This document shows positions 19,346 through 28,285 of a stretch of 64,000 nt of DNA, one piece after another. The position numbers and the translations under genes are program-made. Under the pieces are notes generated by a model. The model worked only from the letters and a program-made list of their open reading frames with translations. It had not been told where the DNA came from and searched no databases. The stretch comes from Streptomyces sp. CB02959 (GTDB taxonomy: Bacteria; Actinomycetota; Actinomycetes; Streptomycetales; Streptomycetaceae). Position 1 is the first letter of the stretch. Every line of letters begins with the position of its first letter. The stretch lies in assembly GCF_002803155.1 (NCBI RefSeq), contig NZ_NNBP01000026.1:47937-111936 (forward strand), written 5' to 3'.

Positions 19346-20596
19346 TCAGGCACCCACGGCTGACGCCAACGAGTCCTGCAGGAGGCCGAGCCCCTCGGCC
19401 AGTTCCTCGTCCGTGGACGTCAGGGGCGGCATGAGCTTCACCACCTCGTCGCTGGAGCCCGACGTCTCCACCAGGAGCCCGCGGGCGAACGCCGCGTCGG
19501 CGACCTGCCTGGCCATGCGCGGCTCCCGGAAGGCCAGCCCCCACACCAGGCCACGACCGCGCAACTCGGCCACGTACTCCGTGTGTTGATCGGCGAGATC
19601 GCCCAGCCGCTGCTCGAACAGGACGCTCCGCTCTTCGGTCTGCTTCTCCAGGGTGCTGTCCGCCCAGAACTCCCGCAGGGCGGCGGCCGCCGTCACGAAG
19701 GCCGGGTTGTTGCCGCGGAACGTGCCGTTGTGCTCGCCCGGTTGCCATACGTCCAACTCGGTGCGGAAGAGCGTGAGGGACATCGGCAGGCCGTATCCGC
19801 TGATGGACTTGGACAGGCACACGATGTCCGGGGTGATCCCGGCGGCCTCGAAGCTGAAGAACGGCCCCGTGCGGCCGCAGCCCATCTGGATGTCGTCGAC
19901 GATCAGGAGGATGCCCCGGCGGCCGCACAGCTCCGCGAGGTCGGCGAGCCAGGTCAGCCTGGCGGGGTTGACGCCGCCCTCACCCTGCACGGTCTCCACG
20001 ATGACGGCCGCGGGGAGGTCCACACCGCTGCTGCTGTCGGCGAGCAGGCTGTCCAGCAGCTTCAGCCCGGACACCTGGTCCCCGGAGAACCCGTCGTAGG
20101 GGAGGTGCAGGGTGTGTCCGAGCGGAATGCCGGCGCCCGCGCGCTTGGCGGCGTTTCCCGTGACGGCCAGCGAACCCAGCGACATGCCGTGGAAGGCGCC
20201 GGTGAAGGCGACAATCGTCTGACGCCCCGTCACCTTACGGGCCAGCTTGAGCGCGGCCTCCACACTGTTGGTCCCGGTGGGACCGGGGAACTGCACCCGG
20301 TAGTCCAGTCGGCGGGGATCGAGCACCCGCGCCGCGAACTCGGTGAGGAAGTCCTCCTTGGCGGCGGTCAGCATGTCCAGGCTGTGGGTGACCCCGTCCC
20401 GCTCCAGGTAGTCGAGCAGCGCGCGCTTGAGCACGGGGTGGTTGTGACCGTAGTTCAGGGCGCTGGCACCGGCGAAGAAGTCCAGATAGGCGCGGCCGTC
20501 GCGGCCGAACATGCGGCTGCCGCGCCCCTGCTCGAACACCACAGGCCAGTTCCTGCAGTAGCTGCGGACTTCGGACTCGATTGTGGGGGCGTTCAT
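19346..20596 (-). CDS. Diaminobutyrate-type (EctB-like) class III aminotransferase
   Basis: From the ATG at 20596, behind AGGAG, this is a 416-residue class III PLP aminotransferase. It has TGTNSVEAALKLARKVTGR, ETVQGEGGVNPA, VDDIQMGCGRTG and the Schiff-base lysine in LSKSISGYGLPM. The overall pattern matches diaminobutyrate-2-oxoglutarate aminotransferases (EctB/DABA-AT), which aminate aspartate semialdehyde. No ectA or ectC lies near, so ectoine is unlikely. It is the last gene of the hydrazine cluster and may supply diaminobutyrate, or transaminate another aldehyde such as the aminoadipate semialdehyde by-product. A 418-bp gap separates it from the permease, so membership is likely but not certain. 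Confidence 0.85.
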   Translation of the reverse strand: MNAPTIESEVRSYCRNWPVVFEQGRGSRMFGRDGRAYLDFFAGASALNYGHNHPVLKRALLDYLERDGVTHSLDMLTAAKEDFLTEFAARVLDPRRLDYRVQFPGPTGTNSVEAALKLARKVTGRQTIVAFTGAFHGMSLGSLAVTGNAAKRAGAGIPLGHTLHLPYDGFSGDQVSGLKLLDSLLADSSSGVDLPAAVIVETVQGEGGVNPARLTWLADLAELCGRRGILLIVDDIQMGCGRTGPFFSFEAAGITPDIVCLSKSISGYGLPMSLTLFRTELDVWQPGEHNGTFRGNNPAFVTAAAALREFWADSTLEKQTEERSVLFEQRLGDLADQHTEYVAELRGRGLVWGLAFREPRMARQVADAAFARGLLVETSGSSDEVVKLMPPLTSTDEELAEGLGLLQDSLASAVGA

Positions 20597-21014
20597 GATG
20601 TCTCCTCGGAGATGGAACCGGATAACGAATCCGTGGTGAACGGAGCAGGTGCGCACGGATGCCCATCGCCGTCGTGGGCGTGGGCGGCGCGGGGTAGGAG
20701 GGGGTGGCGGCCGGGTGCGGTGGTCGACCGCACGGCCGCCGACGGCAGCCGGGTGAACCGGTGGTCCGGGCCGAGGGCGCAGGCGCCGACCGCCACGCCC
20801 ATCGACCTGGCCACCGAACGGCACAGCCCCGGCACGCCCACGCCGGCACCGCGCGCCGTCACGGCGCGGCCTCCGCGGACGCACACGGCACCAGGCCCAT
20901 GGCGGTACGCCGCCGCCCTCGGCCGGTGGCCCCGGGCATCGGAACCCCCAGGGCCACCACGGCGAGGCGGCGAGTGGGACCTGCCGGACAACTGCGTAGG
21001 AGCTTGGCCATCAC
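20597..21014 (-). other. Intergenic gap between permease and aminotransferase genes
   Basis: I see no convincing gene here. An inverted repeat CGGAT/ATCCG with a 5-nt spacer (20619-20633) lies just upstream of the aminotransferase ribosome-binding site and may be part of a separate promoter or operator for that gene. The rest is GC-rich sequence without protein-like codon bias on either strand. Confidence 0.5.
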
Positions 21015-22241
21015 TCATCCACCGGACAGGAGGGGCACGGCGAGGACCGTCATGCCCACGAGCACGAGCAGTACCGCGGCTCCGGCGGACCGCAGGAGCG
21101 GCCCACCGCGGCGCACGGCGGCGGCCGCCGCCAGGGCGTAGCCGATCAGTGCCGCCGCGGCCGGCCCCAGCAGCAGGAGCGGGACGGCACCGTCCGCAGC
21201 CGCCCCCGCGCAGGCGAAGGCGCAGCAGGCGGCGCCGACGGCCGCGATGACGGCCTTGGCGGGGCCTCGTTCGGCGGGCAGCCGCCCGCTCGGGCGCAGC
21301 CGCGCGGCGATCCGGGCGGCGGTGCGCACGTTGGTGAAGCAGTACGAGGCCAGCACGGTCGCCGTCGCGACGGCGAACACCCAACGCAGCGGCGCGGAGA
21401 CCGGATCCTGGGCTGCCGGTGCCCCGGCGGCCAGCCGCTGGACCGCGGCCAGCCCCAGGTAGACGACGGCCACCGAAGCCGCTCCCAGGGCCACGCCCGC
21501 GGCGGTGCGCCGCCGCCCGGCAGCGGCCTTGGGGACGACGGCGGTGACCGATTCCCATCCGACACCGGCGAAGAACAGCGCCGCGAGGGCCAGCCACTCG
21601 GCACCGCCGGACGAGAGTCCCGGCGGCGCGAGCGGCGTGTGCGCACCCGCCGCGGGCGCGGCGGGCCAGCCCCATGCGGCGCAGGCCAGTGCCAGGACCC
21701 CGGTGACCCAGGGACGCAGCCGGAGCACGACGGCCGGCAGCGACAGCGGACCGAGCGCCGCGAGCACGGCCACCACGAGGATGCCGAGGGCGAGCAGCAG
21801 ACCGCCGGTCCCCGGACGCGGCAGAGCACCACCGGCGGCCGTCAGCAGGCAGGTCGCGGCGAACCATGCGATCGCCGCCTGCCCCGCGGTGAAGGCGATG
21901 GCGAAGGCGCCGTCCACCGCCCGTTCCGCCCACGGGCCCAGCAGGGCCCCGACGGCACCCGCCAACGTGGTCGACCGCACCCTCGCGCGGACCAGCAGGG
22001 CCAGCACGAGGCTGACCGCTGCACCGAGCAGGAGGTGGCCCGACCAGACGAGGAGGCTGTCGCCGCCCGCCAGGGCCGCGACGACGGGAGGCATGATCAG
22101 CATCCCGGCTCCGAGGACCCCGCCGGAGAGGTGCCCGGCGATCTCCAGCTCCGGCCGCCGCGCCGTTCGGTCACCCGTAACCGTTCCCGGTCGGCGCGGC
22201 GGGAACGCCGCGCCGGGGACGGAGGTGCCTGCCGGCTCCAT
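21015..22241 (-). CDS. APC-family amino-acid permease/exporter (YjeH-like)
   Basis: Starting at the ATG at 22241, the protein is 408 residues with about twelve hydrophobic helices. The first helix GGVLGAGMLIMPPVVAALAG shows the glycine-rich unwound segment of APC transporters, where substrate backbone binds. It resembles the YjeH group of amino-acid exporters. Its start codon overlaps the stop of the lysine hydroxylase (TAATG), so the two are translationally coupled. In this cluster it could import a precursor or, more probably, export the amino-acid-like product. Confidence 0.8.
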   Translation of the reverse strand: MEPAGTSVPGAAFPPRRPGTVTGDRTARRPELEIAGHLSGGVLGAGMLIMPPVVAALAGGDSLLVWSGHLLLGAAVSLVLALLVRARVRSTTLAGAVGALLGPWAERAVDGAFAIAFTAGQAAIAWFAATCLLTAAGGALPRPGTGGLLLALGILVVAVLAALGPLSLPAVVLRLRPWVTGVLALACAAWGWPAAPAAGAHTPLAPPGLSSGGAEWLALAALFFAGVGWESVTAVVPKAAAGRRRTAAGVALGAASVAVVYLGLAAVQRLAAGAPAAQDPVSAPLRWVFAVATATVLASYCFTNVRTAARIAARLRPSGRLPAERGPAKAVIAAVGAACCAFACAGAAADGAVPLLLLGPAAAALIGYALAAAAAVRRGGPLLRSAGAAVLLVLVGMTVLAVPLLSGG

Positions 22242-23542
22242 TACCGAAGACGCTTCCGCAGGCCCTCTGCGATGACCTTCGCCCTGAGCGACAGAAGGCT
22301 GAACGAACCGGCGTCCCCGATTCCGTGGGAGGACTCGCACAGGCCGTTGAGGAAGAGCGTGGGCGTGCCGGCGCCCAGCGGCTGCACTTCGTAGTCCGGG
22401 CCGACGGCCAGGTAGCCGTGGCTGTCGAAGGCGAAGTCGTCGGCGATGCCGCGCATGAGTGCGGGGACGCGCTCCTGGTGGGCAGCCGGGCCGAGGTCGC
22501 GGAATCCGGTGGCCAGGACGACGAAGTCGGCCCGTTGCCGCTCGGACTCCCCGGTGTTCAGCTCCTCGACGTCGAGGTGGACGCCGTCCTCGCGCACTTC
22601 GAGGCCGCGCACCTGGCGGCTGCCGCTGACGAACACCTTCTGGTCGTTGTCCAGGCGCTGCTCGTAGATGAGCCGGTACAGCTCTCGCAGCACGTCGCCG
22701 TCGGCCGACGAGTAGTTCGTCAGGCGCATGAAGGAGTCGACGGCGTTCTTGCGCTCGCGGGAGGCGCGGTAGTAGTAGTCGGTGAACTCGGGGAAGTACC
22801 CCTCCTCGCTGAACGGACTGGTGTCCTTCTGACGGAGCGTCAGCGAGCGTACGAGGGTGTCCACCCGGGTGCGGGGATAGCGCCGCGCGAGGTCGAGCGT
22901 GAGCTCCACCGCGCTCTGACTGCCCCCGATGACCGTCACGGCGCGCGGCGACCCGTCGCCCTGTCCCGCCACGCCCAGCTCCTCCAGCTGCTGCAGGGCC
23001 GGCAGGTAGCGCGTGAGGTGGAAGACGCGCGGGGAGTCCACCGCGTCGAACGGTTCCGGGATGAAGGGGGCACGCCCGGTGCCGATCACCAGGGCGCGCG
23101 CCTGGTGGGTGTCTCCTGTTGCGGTGGTGACGGTGTAGACCGGACGGTCCTCGGCGTCCCGGCCGACGGCGACGTCGCGGACGTGCACGCCGTAGTCGAC
23201 GAGGTGGCCGAAGTGGCCGGCGGCCCAGGAGACGTACTGCGCGTACTCCTTGCGCAGCGGGAACTCCATCGGGACGTTGAGGTGCTCCAGCAACCGCCCG
23301 TTCTCGAAGAGGTAGTTGATGAAGCTGTAGCGACTGCGCGGGTTGCGCAGCGACACGAGGTCGCGCACGGGGTGGTTCTGGATGTCCGACCCGTCGAGCA
23401 TCATGGCGCTCTGCCAGGACGGAGCCGGCCTGGCTTCCAGGAAGCGGACGTCGAGGTCGTGGCCCTCTTCCTCCAGGGCGATGGCCAGAGCCAGGTTGGC
23501 CGGACCGAAACCTATGCCGAGCACATCGTGGCAGCGGGTCAC
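22241..23542 (-). CDS. L-lysine N6-monooxygenase (hydrazine pathway step 1)
   Basis: The GTG at 23542 gives a 433-residue flavin N-hydroxylating monooxygenase of the lysine/ornithine hydroxylase family. The FAD site is GIGFGPANLALA (residues 9-20). The NADPH site is VIGGSQSAVEL near 205 and the C-terminal family motif is DFVVLATGF near 360. Such enzymes put a hydroxyl on the side-chain amine with NADPH and O2. Siderophore synthetases are absent, whereas the other two hydrazine-forming enzymes lie immediately upstream. The parallel is Spb38 of s56-p1 and the corresponding triacsin enzyme. Start and stop overlap its neighbours (4 bp and 1 bp). Confidence 0.88.
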   Translation of the reverse strand: MTRCHDVLGIGFGPANLALAIALEEEGHDLDVRFLEARPAPSWQSAMMLDGSDIQNHPVRDLVSLRNPRSRYSFINYLFENGRLLEHLNVPMEFPLRKEYAQYVSWAAGHFGHLVDYGVHVRDVAVGRDAEDRPVYTVTTATGDTHQARALVIGTGRAPFIPEPFDAVDSPRVFHLTRYLPALQQLEELGVAGQGDGSPRAVTVIGGSQSAVELTLDLARRYPRTRVDTLVRSLTLRQKDTSPFSEEGYFPEFTDYYYRASRERKNAVDSFMRLTNYSSADGDVLRELYRLIYEQRLDNDQKVFVSGSRQVRGLEVREDGVHLDVEELNTGESERQRADFVVLATGFRDLGPAAHQERVPALMRGIADDFAFDSHGYLAVGPDYEVQPLGAGTPTLFLNGLCESSHGIGDAGSFSLLSLRAKVIAEGLRKRLR

Positions 23543-24048
23543 TGTTCCCCCTTGATGGAGAGCGAATGTGAGTAGTGGAGCCAGGTCGAGGGCGCCCCGG
23601 GAGCTGCGGCCTCGCGCAGGAAGCGGTCGTACAGTGCCTGGGCCGAGCGGTTGTCGGGCGCGGTCTCCCAGGTGAGGCGGGAGTGGCCGCGGTCGCGGGC
23701 CTCGCGTGCGGCCGCGTGCAGCAGCGCCGTTCCGACGCCCGCCTCCCGACCGCCCCGGTGGTCGGGATGGACGTACAGGTCGTTGAGGAGGGCGACGGTG
23801 GTGGCGCTGGTGGAGACGCGCACCCAGAAAAGGGTGGCGAAGCCGATCGTGTGCGGCCCCTGACGGGCGGCCAGCTGGAGTCCGTGGGGGTTTTCTCCGA
23901 GCAGTTCGCCGAAGAACCGCCGGTTCGCGGAGTCGTCGGGATCTCGGCCGTAGAACCTCTGGTAATCGGCGATGAGTGGGAGCACTGCCTCGAAATGGGA
24001 CGCGTCCACGCGCTCGACGAGGAAGCGTGGAGCGGCTGCGTCCGGCAT
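23539..24048 (-). CDS. GNAT-family N-acyltransferase
   Basis: A 169-residue GNAT protein with the acyl-CoA pyrophosphate-binding loop in LYVHPDHRGGREAGVGTALL (motif A) and motif B around LTWETAPDNRSAQALYDRF. The GAGGTG ribosome-binding site is 4 nt before the ATG. It overlaps the lysine hydroxylase start by 4 bp and lies 65 bp after the FAD oxidase. In triacsin assembly a GNAT acylates the hydrazine of hydrazinoacetic acid. A similar protecting or tailoring acylation is a reasonable inference here, but self-resistance is also possible. Confidence 0.82.
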   Translation of the reverse strand: MPDAAAPRFLVERVDASHFEAVLPLIADYQRFYGRDPDDSANRRFFGELLGENPHGLQLAARQGPHTIGFATLFWVRVSTSATTVALLNDLYVHPDHRGGREAGVGTALLHAAAREARDRGHSRLTWETAPDNRSAQALYDRFLREAAAPGAPSTWLHYSHSLSIKGEQ

Positions 24049-24113
24049 GGAACACCTCGATGCTGTGTTGAGGGGGGCGTCGGGTGGTGTCGGTGCCGCC
24101 GGGCGGGCGGCTG

Positions 24114-25238
24114 TCAGGCGACGTCGGAGAAGGCGTCGGCCACGTACGCGTCCGCGAGGCGGCGGCCGGCCTCGGGGGCCGTCTTGACACCGCCGCCGTT
24201 CCAGCCCCGCACCGACCACACGCGCGGCACGCCGGTGGTCTCCAGCAGGCCGGACGCCTGCCCGCCGCCCTCGGGCGAGCCGTAGGCGTCCGCGGCCCGG
24301 ACCGTGCCGAGGTGCACCGCTGTCGTCAGCCACGGGAAATGGGCGGTGAGCGCGGAAACGGTGGCCTGCGCGTGCGCGGGGTCCGGCGGCGCGTCGAGGG
24401 GGGCGTCCCACACCAGATGCGGCATCCCGATCAGCGTCCGGTCCGGGCCGACCGGCTTGGCGTACAGCCCGGTGCGCAGGTCGACGAAGGTCGCGTGGGA
24501 CGGCGCGGGAGGGCGGCGCTCGACGACGCTCACCTGGATCGATCGCGAGCGGACCGGCGCGGCCGGCCGCAACCCGGGCACCGGGTCGGCCGCCCAGGGC
24601 CCGACCGCGGCGACCACGGCCCCGGCCCGGACCACGCCCGCGTCGGTGACCACCACCGGGCGTCCGCCGCGTGCCTCCACGGCGCGCACGCGCACTCCGT
24701 GGCACACGACGGCACCGTCGGCGCGTGCCTGTACCAGCCAGTCCGCGGTGACCTCCGCCGGTGCCACCCAGCCGGCCTCCGGCTCGACGAGGGCGACGCC
24801 GCCGGCCAGGCGTATCCCCGCCACCTCGTCGCGCCCTGCCACCACGTGCGCCGAGGTGTGCAGCGCGCCGTTGATCTGCCCGGCGGCCGCCAGGAGGGCG
24901 GGCTCCTGGTCGGGGTGGGCCGCGGTCACGGCGCCGACGGCGTGCAGCGGGGCCCGCCCCGACGCCCAGCACCCGGGATCCCGGTACGTGGCCAGGCTCG
25001 GCAGCGCCAGTTCCGCCATCATCGGGTCGGCGTCGTAGGCGCGCACCATGCCGCCGGAGCTGCCGGTGGCCCCGGCGCCCGGCTGCGGCGCCTGCTCGAC
25101 CACGACGACCGACACTCCCCGGCGTGCCAGGTGGTGCGCGAGGGAGGCACCGGTGATCCCGGCGCCCACCACCACGACGTCCGCATCGGCGGGTAAGTCC
25201 CCGCCGTGCGGGGGCGCCGCCGTGCCGGCCTGGCTCAC
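24114..25238 (-). CDS. FAD-dependent amine oxidase (DAO superfamily), hydrazinoacetate-releasing candidate
   Basis: The GTG at 25238 overlaps the stop of the hydrazine synthetase gene (GTGA). The 374-residue protein has the dinucleotide motif VVVVGAGITGASLAHHLARRG near residue 21 and the DAO-type substrate domain, ending with GWNGGGVKTAPEAGRRLADAY. The homologous position in the s56-p1 cluster is Spb39, an oxidase that cleaves the lysine-glycine hydrazine adduct to hydrazinoacetic acid and 2-aminoadipate semialdehyde. Adjacency to both partner enzymes makes the same role likely here. Confidence 0.85.
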   Translation of the reverse strand: MSQAGTAAPPHGGDLPADADVVVVGAGITGASLAHHLARRGVSVVVVEQAPQPGAGATGSSGGMVRAYDADPMMAELALPSLATYRDPGCWASGRAPLHAVGAVTAAHPDQEPALLAAAGQINGALHTSAHVVAGRDEVAGIRLAGGVALVEPEAGWVAPAEVTADWLVQARADGAVVCHGVRVRAVEARGGRPVVVTDAGVVRAGAVVAAVGPWAADPVPGLRPAAPVRSRSIQVSVVERRPPAPSHATFVDLRTGLYAKPVGPDRTLIGMPHLVWDAPLDAPPDPAHAQATVSALTAHFPWLTTAVHLGTVRAADAYGSPEGGGQASGLLETTGVPRVWSVRGWNGGGVKTAPEAGRRLADAYVADAFSDVA

Positions 25239-27202
25239 GATCGCTCGTTCGCGGCGGGGACGGCGGCCGTTGCGGGCGCGCTCGACGCGCACCGGGTGCC
25301 GGAAGGCAGGAAGGACCAGTCGGCCTCGCGCACCGGTTGTGCGGGCAGGCTCAGCCAGTCCCAGACCTGCTGGGACAGCTCGGGGGTGACCGGCCAGGCC
25401 AGTGCGGCGAACACCTTGGCCGCCAGGTACTCCAGGGCCAGGCTGGTGCGCGCCTCCTCCGCCAGCGACGGGAGCCGGCGCAGCGCCTCCTCCGTCGCCC
25501 GGAACTCCGCGGCGCGGGCCACGAAGGACTCCAGCAGCTGGACGTAGCCACGCGCGCTGAACGACTCCGGGAGCAGCAGACCGTCGAGTTGACGGGTGGT
25601 CAGATTCAGGTAGCGGTAGAACTCGCGGTGCGCGTCGGTCCAGGCACCGGTGCCCGGCACCTGGCCGCCGCTTTCCTCGGTCAGCGCCGCGAAGCCGCCC
25701 AGCCACTCCCGCGCACCGCGGTACAGCGGGTCCTGTTCGAGCTCGCCGGCGCGCTCCTGGGTGATCCGCGTCACGCGTCCTTCCGGGGCGTTTCGCAGCA
25801 GGGCCAGGCGTACGGCGTCCGGTCCCGCGGCGGCGAGCGCGTCGTCGGCCCAGACCGCGTGGCCCCGGCTGGTGGAGAACTTCGCGTCCTCCAGGTGCAG
25901 GAACTGGTTGGTGACGAACGCGGTGGGCAGGTGCTCGGAGAGCTCGGCCGCGAAGGCCAGGACCGGCAGGAGGACCGCGTAGTAGAAGCTGTTGTCGTAG
26001 CCGAGGAAGAGCGTGATCTTCGCCGGGCCGTCCTGCTCGGACTCGGCTCGGGCCGCGTCCAGGAAGGTCAGCGCGAGGTCCGCCCAGGCGTCGAGGGCCT
26101 GGCCGTCGCCCAGGGCGACGCCCCACTCGCTGCTCCGGCCGAGCCGGTACGGCGGCAGCCCCTCGTCCAGCAGCCGCTCCACCAGGGCCAGCAGGTCGGG
26201 CGAGGTGTAGGAGCTCCGCAGGTAGTCGCGCAGCCGGTCGGCGTAGGCGTTGAGGTCCAGCCACAGCGCCCGCTCCGGGCGGGTGACGGCCGGGGTGCCG
26301 CAGATCCGGCACTCCAGACCGGTCAGCTCCCGGGCCTCGTTGGGCCGGCCGCAGGCCTCGCAGATCTCCCCGTCGCTGGCCGCGCCGCAGTGCCCGCAGC
26401 AGCCGCGTGCGAAGGCCTGGTGCAGCGACAGGTCGCACTTCGGGCAGTAGGCGGTCTCCCGCTCCTCCTCCGTGGCCGCGGGCGAGGAGGCCACCCGGGC
26501 GAGCAGCTCCCGGATCCGGTCGGCGTGCTCCGGGTCCCCGGCGGGACGGGTGAGCCGGTCGCAGCCGACGGCGGCCGCGCGCAGGGTCGCCAGGATGGCG
26601 TCGCCTTCGGCCGTGGCCACGTCGACCGGTTCCGTACCGCGCAGTCGCGCGGCGGCGGCGACGTACGACTGGTGGTCGTCGGTGCCGGTGACGTACCGGG
26701 CGTCGCGGCCCATGCTGCGCAGCGCGCGCACCAGCATGTCGGCCCGGACGTACGGGCCCGCGAGGTGGCCCAGGTGCAGGCCGCCGTTGGGCGTGGGCGG
26801 GGGGCAGAAGACCAGCGTCCGCTCGGGGAGCGCGTCGCGCGGCGGGGCTTGCTCCAGGACCTTGACGGCGCTCGGGATGTGCTCCCAGTAGACCGAGACG
26901 ATGTCGAACGCCTCGTCGGACTCGTTGCGGATCTCGTGGTAGCCGAAGGGCGACAGGTAGCAGACCGAACCGGGGCCCAACTCCCGCTCCTCGTCCCCGA
27001 GTACGACGACGGCCTTGCCGGCCAGGACGATGAACATCTCGCCGTCCTGGTGGGCGTGCCGCTTCGAGACGGTGTGCGCGGGGACGCTGCCGAAGACGGA
27101 CCCGAAGGGCAGCCCCTCGATGTCGGCGGCGGACAGCATGGGTTGAAGGTGCATTTCGTAGGACCAGGTCATCGCCGACCTGTCGAAGGCACGCGTGATC
27201 AC
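25235..27202 (-). CDS. Hydrazine synthetase: cupin / methionyl-tRNA-synthetase-like fusion
   Basis: The GTG at 27202 yields 655 residues in two domains. Residues about 35-105 are a cupin with both motifs intact (RHAHQDGEMFIVLAG, metal ligands His49, His51 and Glu55; LSPFGYHEIRN, His89). From about 128 follows a class I synthetase core resembling MetRS: HIGH motif as HLGH at 143-146, TGTDDHQ at 172, four CxxC zinc pairs between 253 and 301, and KMSKS as KFSTS at 441-445. There is no tRNA anticodon-binding requirement in this family. In s56-p1 (Spb40) and related pathways, this fusion joins N6-hydroxylysine to glycine with ATP, forming an N-N bond. An alternative start is the Met at 27172. Confidence 0.92.
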   Translation of the reverse strand: MITRAFDRSAMTWSYEMHLQPMLSAADIEGLPFGSVFGSVPAHTVSKRHAHQDGEMFIVLAGKAVVVLGDEERELGPGSVCYLSPFGYHEIRNESDEAFDIVSVYWEHIPSAVKVLEQAPPRDALPERTLVFCPPPTPNGGLHLGHLAGPYVRADMLVRALRSMGRDARYVTGTDDHQSYVAAAARLRGTEPVDVATAEGDAILATLRAAAVGCDRLTRPAGDPEHADRIRELLARVASSPAATEEERETAYCPKCDLSLHQAFARGCCGHCGAASDGEICEACGRPNEARELTGLECRICGTPAVTRPERALWLDLNAYADRLRDYLRSSYTSPDLLALVERLLDEGLPPYRLGRSSEWGVALGDGQALDAWADLALTFLDAARAESEQDGPAKITLFLGYDNSFYYAVLLPVLAFAAELSEHLPTAFVTNQFLHLEDAKFSTSRGHAVWADDALAAAGPDAVRLALLRNAPEGRVTRITQERAGELEQDPLYRGAREWLGGFAALTEESGGQVPGTGAWTDAHREFYRYLNLTTRQLDGLLLPESFSARGYVQLLESFVARAAEFRATEEALRRLPSLAEEARTSLALEYLAAKVFAALAWPVTPELSQQVWDWLSLPAQPVREADWSFLPSGTRCASSAPATAAVPAANERS

Positions 27203-27648
27203 AGAAATTCCCTGGGTGGTGTGGAATGGATGAGGTGGCTCAGCGCTCCGGCGACGCAGACCGCGGGCCCGCTGGGCAAGCGGACGGCCTGTTGGCGACG
27301 GTCGGGATGAGCCGTGCAGTCTCCGCGGCCGGCCCCCACGGCGGCAGGGCGGGCGAAGCGCGACACGTACGCGGCGGGTGGACGGCGCGGCCCGGTGCCC
27401 ACCCGGGCCGGCGGCACCGCCGCCCTCACCACCGGTCCGCGCGAGGTGGACACGGTCTCCGCACACGTCTTGCCGTGGCGGCGGCCGAGCGTCGGGTGGG
27501 CGCGGTCCGGGAGGTCGAGGAAGGCCGGGTCGTGCAGAGCCGGGTCGTCTGCCGGACGACGTACCCGGTCTCCACGAGGAAAAGCGGCTGTCGCGGTCCT
27601 ACTGGCTGCCGGTGCCGACGACCGGCAGCCAGGAGCGGCCCTCACTCG
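27203..27648 (-). other. 446-bp gap inside the biosynthetic cluster
   Basis: No frame here shows convincing protein-like composition. The open minus-strand frame is arginine/alanine-rich and has no recognisable family. It probably holds the leader and promoter of the hydrazine synthetase gene, which has only a modest AGGGA ribosome-binding site. I found no clear -10/-35 pair. Confidence 0.4.
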
Positions 27649-28203
27649 TCAGGCGCCGGCCTTTCGTCCCTCGGCCATGCCGCGCAGCCGCGTCGGGGTG
27701 CCGTCGGAGTCGAAAGGCCGGCGGAAGCTGAACGAGACGGGCGTGGGACCGTTGTCGTGCAGGTGCTCCAGCCGATGACAGGCGTCCGACCAGGTCGGGA
27801 TGGTGTCGTCGGAGACCCACCACATCGCGTAGCTGGGCCACTCGGGCTTGAGGAACCACTCGTGTCGCCTGCTCAGAGTGCTGCGATGCAGGCCCGTGTA
27901 GACGAAGGAGAAGACGGAGTCCAGATCGGTCCACAGCGACAGGGTGGAGGCACGGCTGTCGGTCTCATTGGTCCGGCCGCCCGTGTAAAAGCGCGGAACG
28001 TCGAACTTGCCCCAGTCCCCCCAGTCCCGCTCGAAGTTGGTGAGATGACTCTGACCGGGGTCCTCTTTCGCCCGAGCGATGAATCCCGAGCTGTTTTCCG
28101 CCTCTTCGAACGTGGGCGGCGTCAGGTCGTCGAACTCCTGAACCTCAGGATTCCCGTACGGCTTCTTCAGGATCGCGAAAGTCGTGAACGCGACGCGCGA
28201 CAT
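27649..28203 (-). CDS. DUF3291-domain protein
   Basis: The ATG at 28203 gives 184 residues. The N-terminal stretch MSRVAFTTFAILKKPYGNPE and the later LSLWTDLDSVFSFVYTGLHR and HEWFLKPEWPSYAMWWV match the DUF3291 family, which has a dimeric alpha+beta barrel like antibiotic-biosynthesis monooxygenases. The aromatic-rich core suggests a small-molecule pocket. There is no cofactor motif. Its position between the EamA transporter and the hydrazine synthetase implies a tailoring, stabilising or resistance role, but none is established. Confidence 0.75.
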   Translation of the reverse strand: MSRVAFTTFAILKKPYGNPEVQEFDDLTPPTFEEAENSSGFIARAKEDPGQSHLTNFERDWGDWGKFDVPRFYTGGRTNETDSRASTLSLWTDLDSVFSFVYTGLHRSTLSRRHEWFLKPEWPSYAMWWVSDDTIPTWSDACHRLEHLHDNGPTPVSFSFRRPFDSDGTPTRLRGMAEGRKAGA

Positions 28204-28285
28204 CAGTCTCTGTCCTCCCCTTATGTGTACCCTGCCAGGTCTGAGCCCTAAAGGTCGCTGTCTCTCGCCGCGGTCCCCCGGCGGT

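Noticed and set aside
19346..20596. Ectoine biosynthesis cluster
   Set aside because: Only the EctB-like aminotransferase is present. There is no ectoine synthase (EctC) and the GNATs do not sit next to it as EctA would.
22241..23542. Hydroxamate siderophore pathway around the lysine hydroxylase
   Set aside because: No IucA/IucC-type synthetase, siderophore NRPS or siderophore uptake gene is near, while the two specific hydrazine-forming partners are adjacent.
25235..27202. Housekeeping methionyl-tRNA synthetase
   Set aside because: The N-terminal cupin fusion, cluster context and altered KMSKS region fit the hydrazine synthetase family rather than a translation enzyme.
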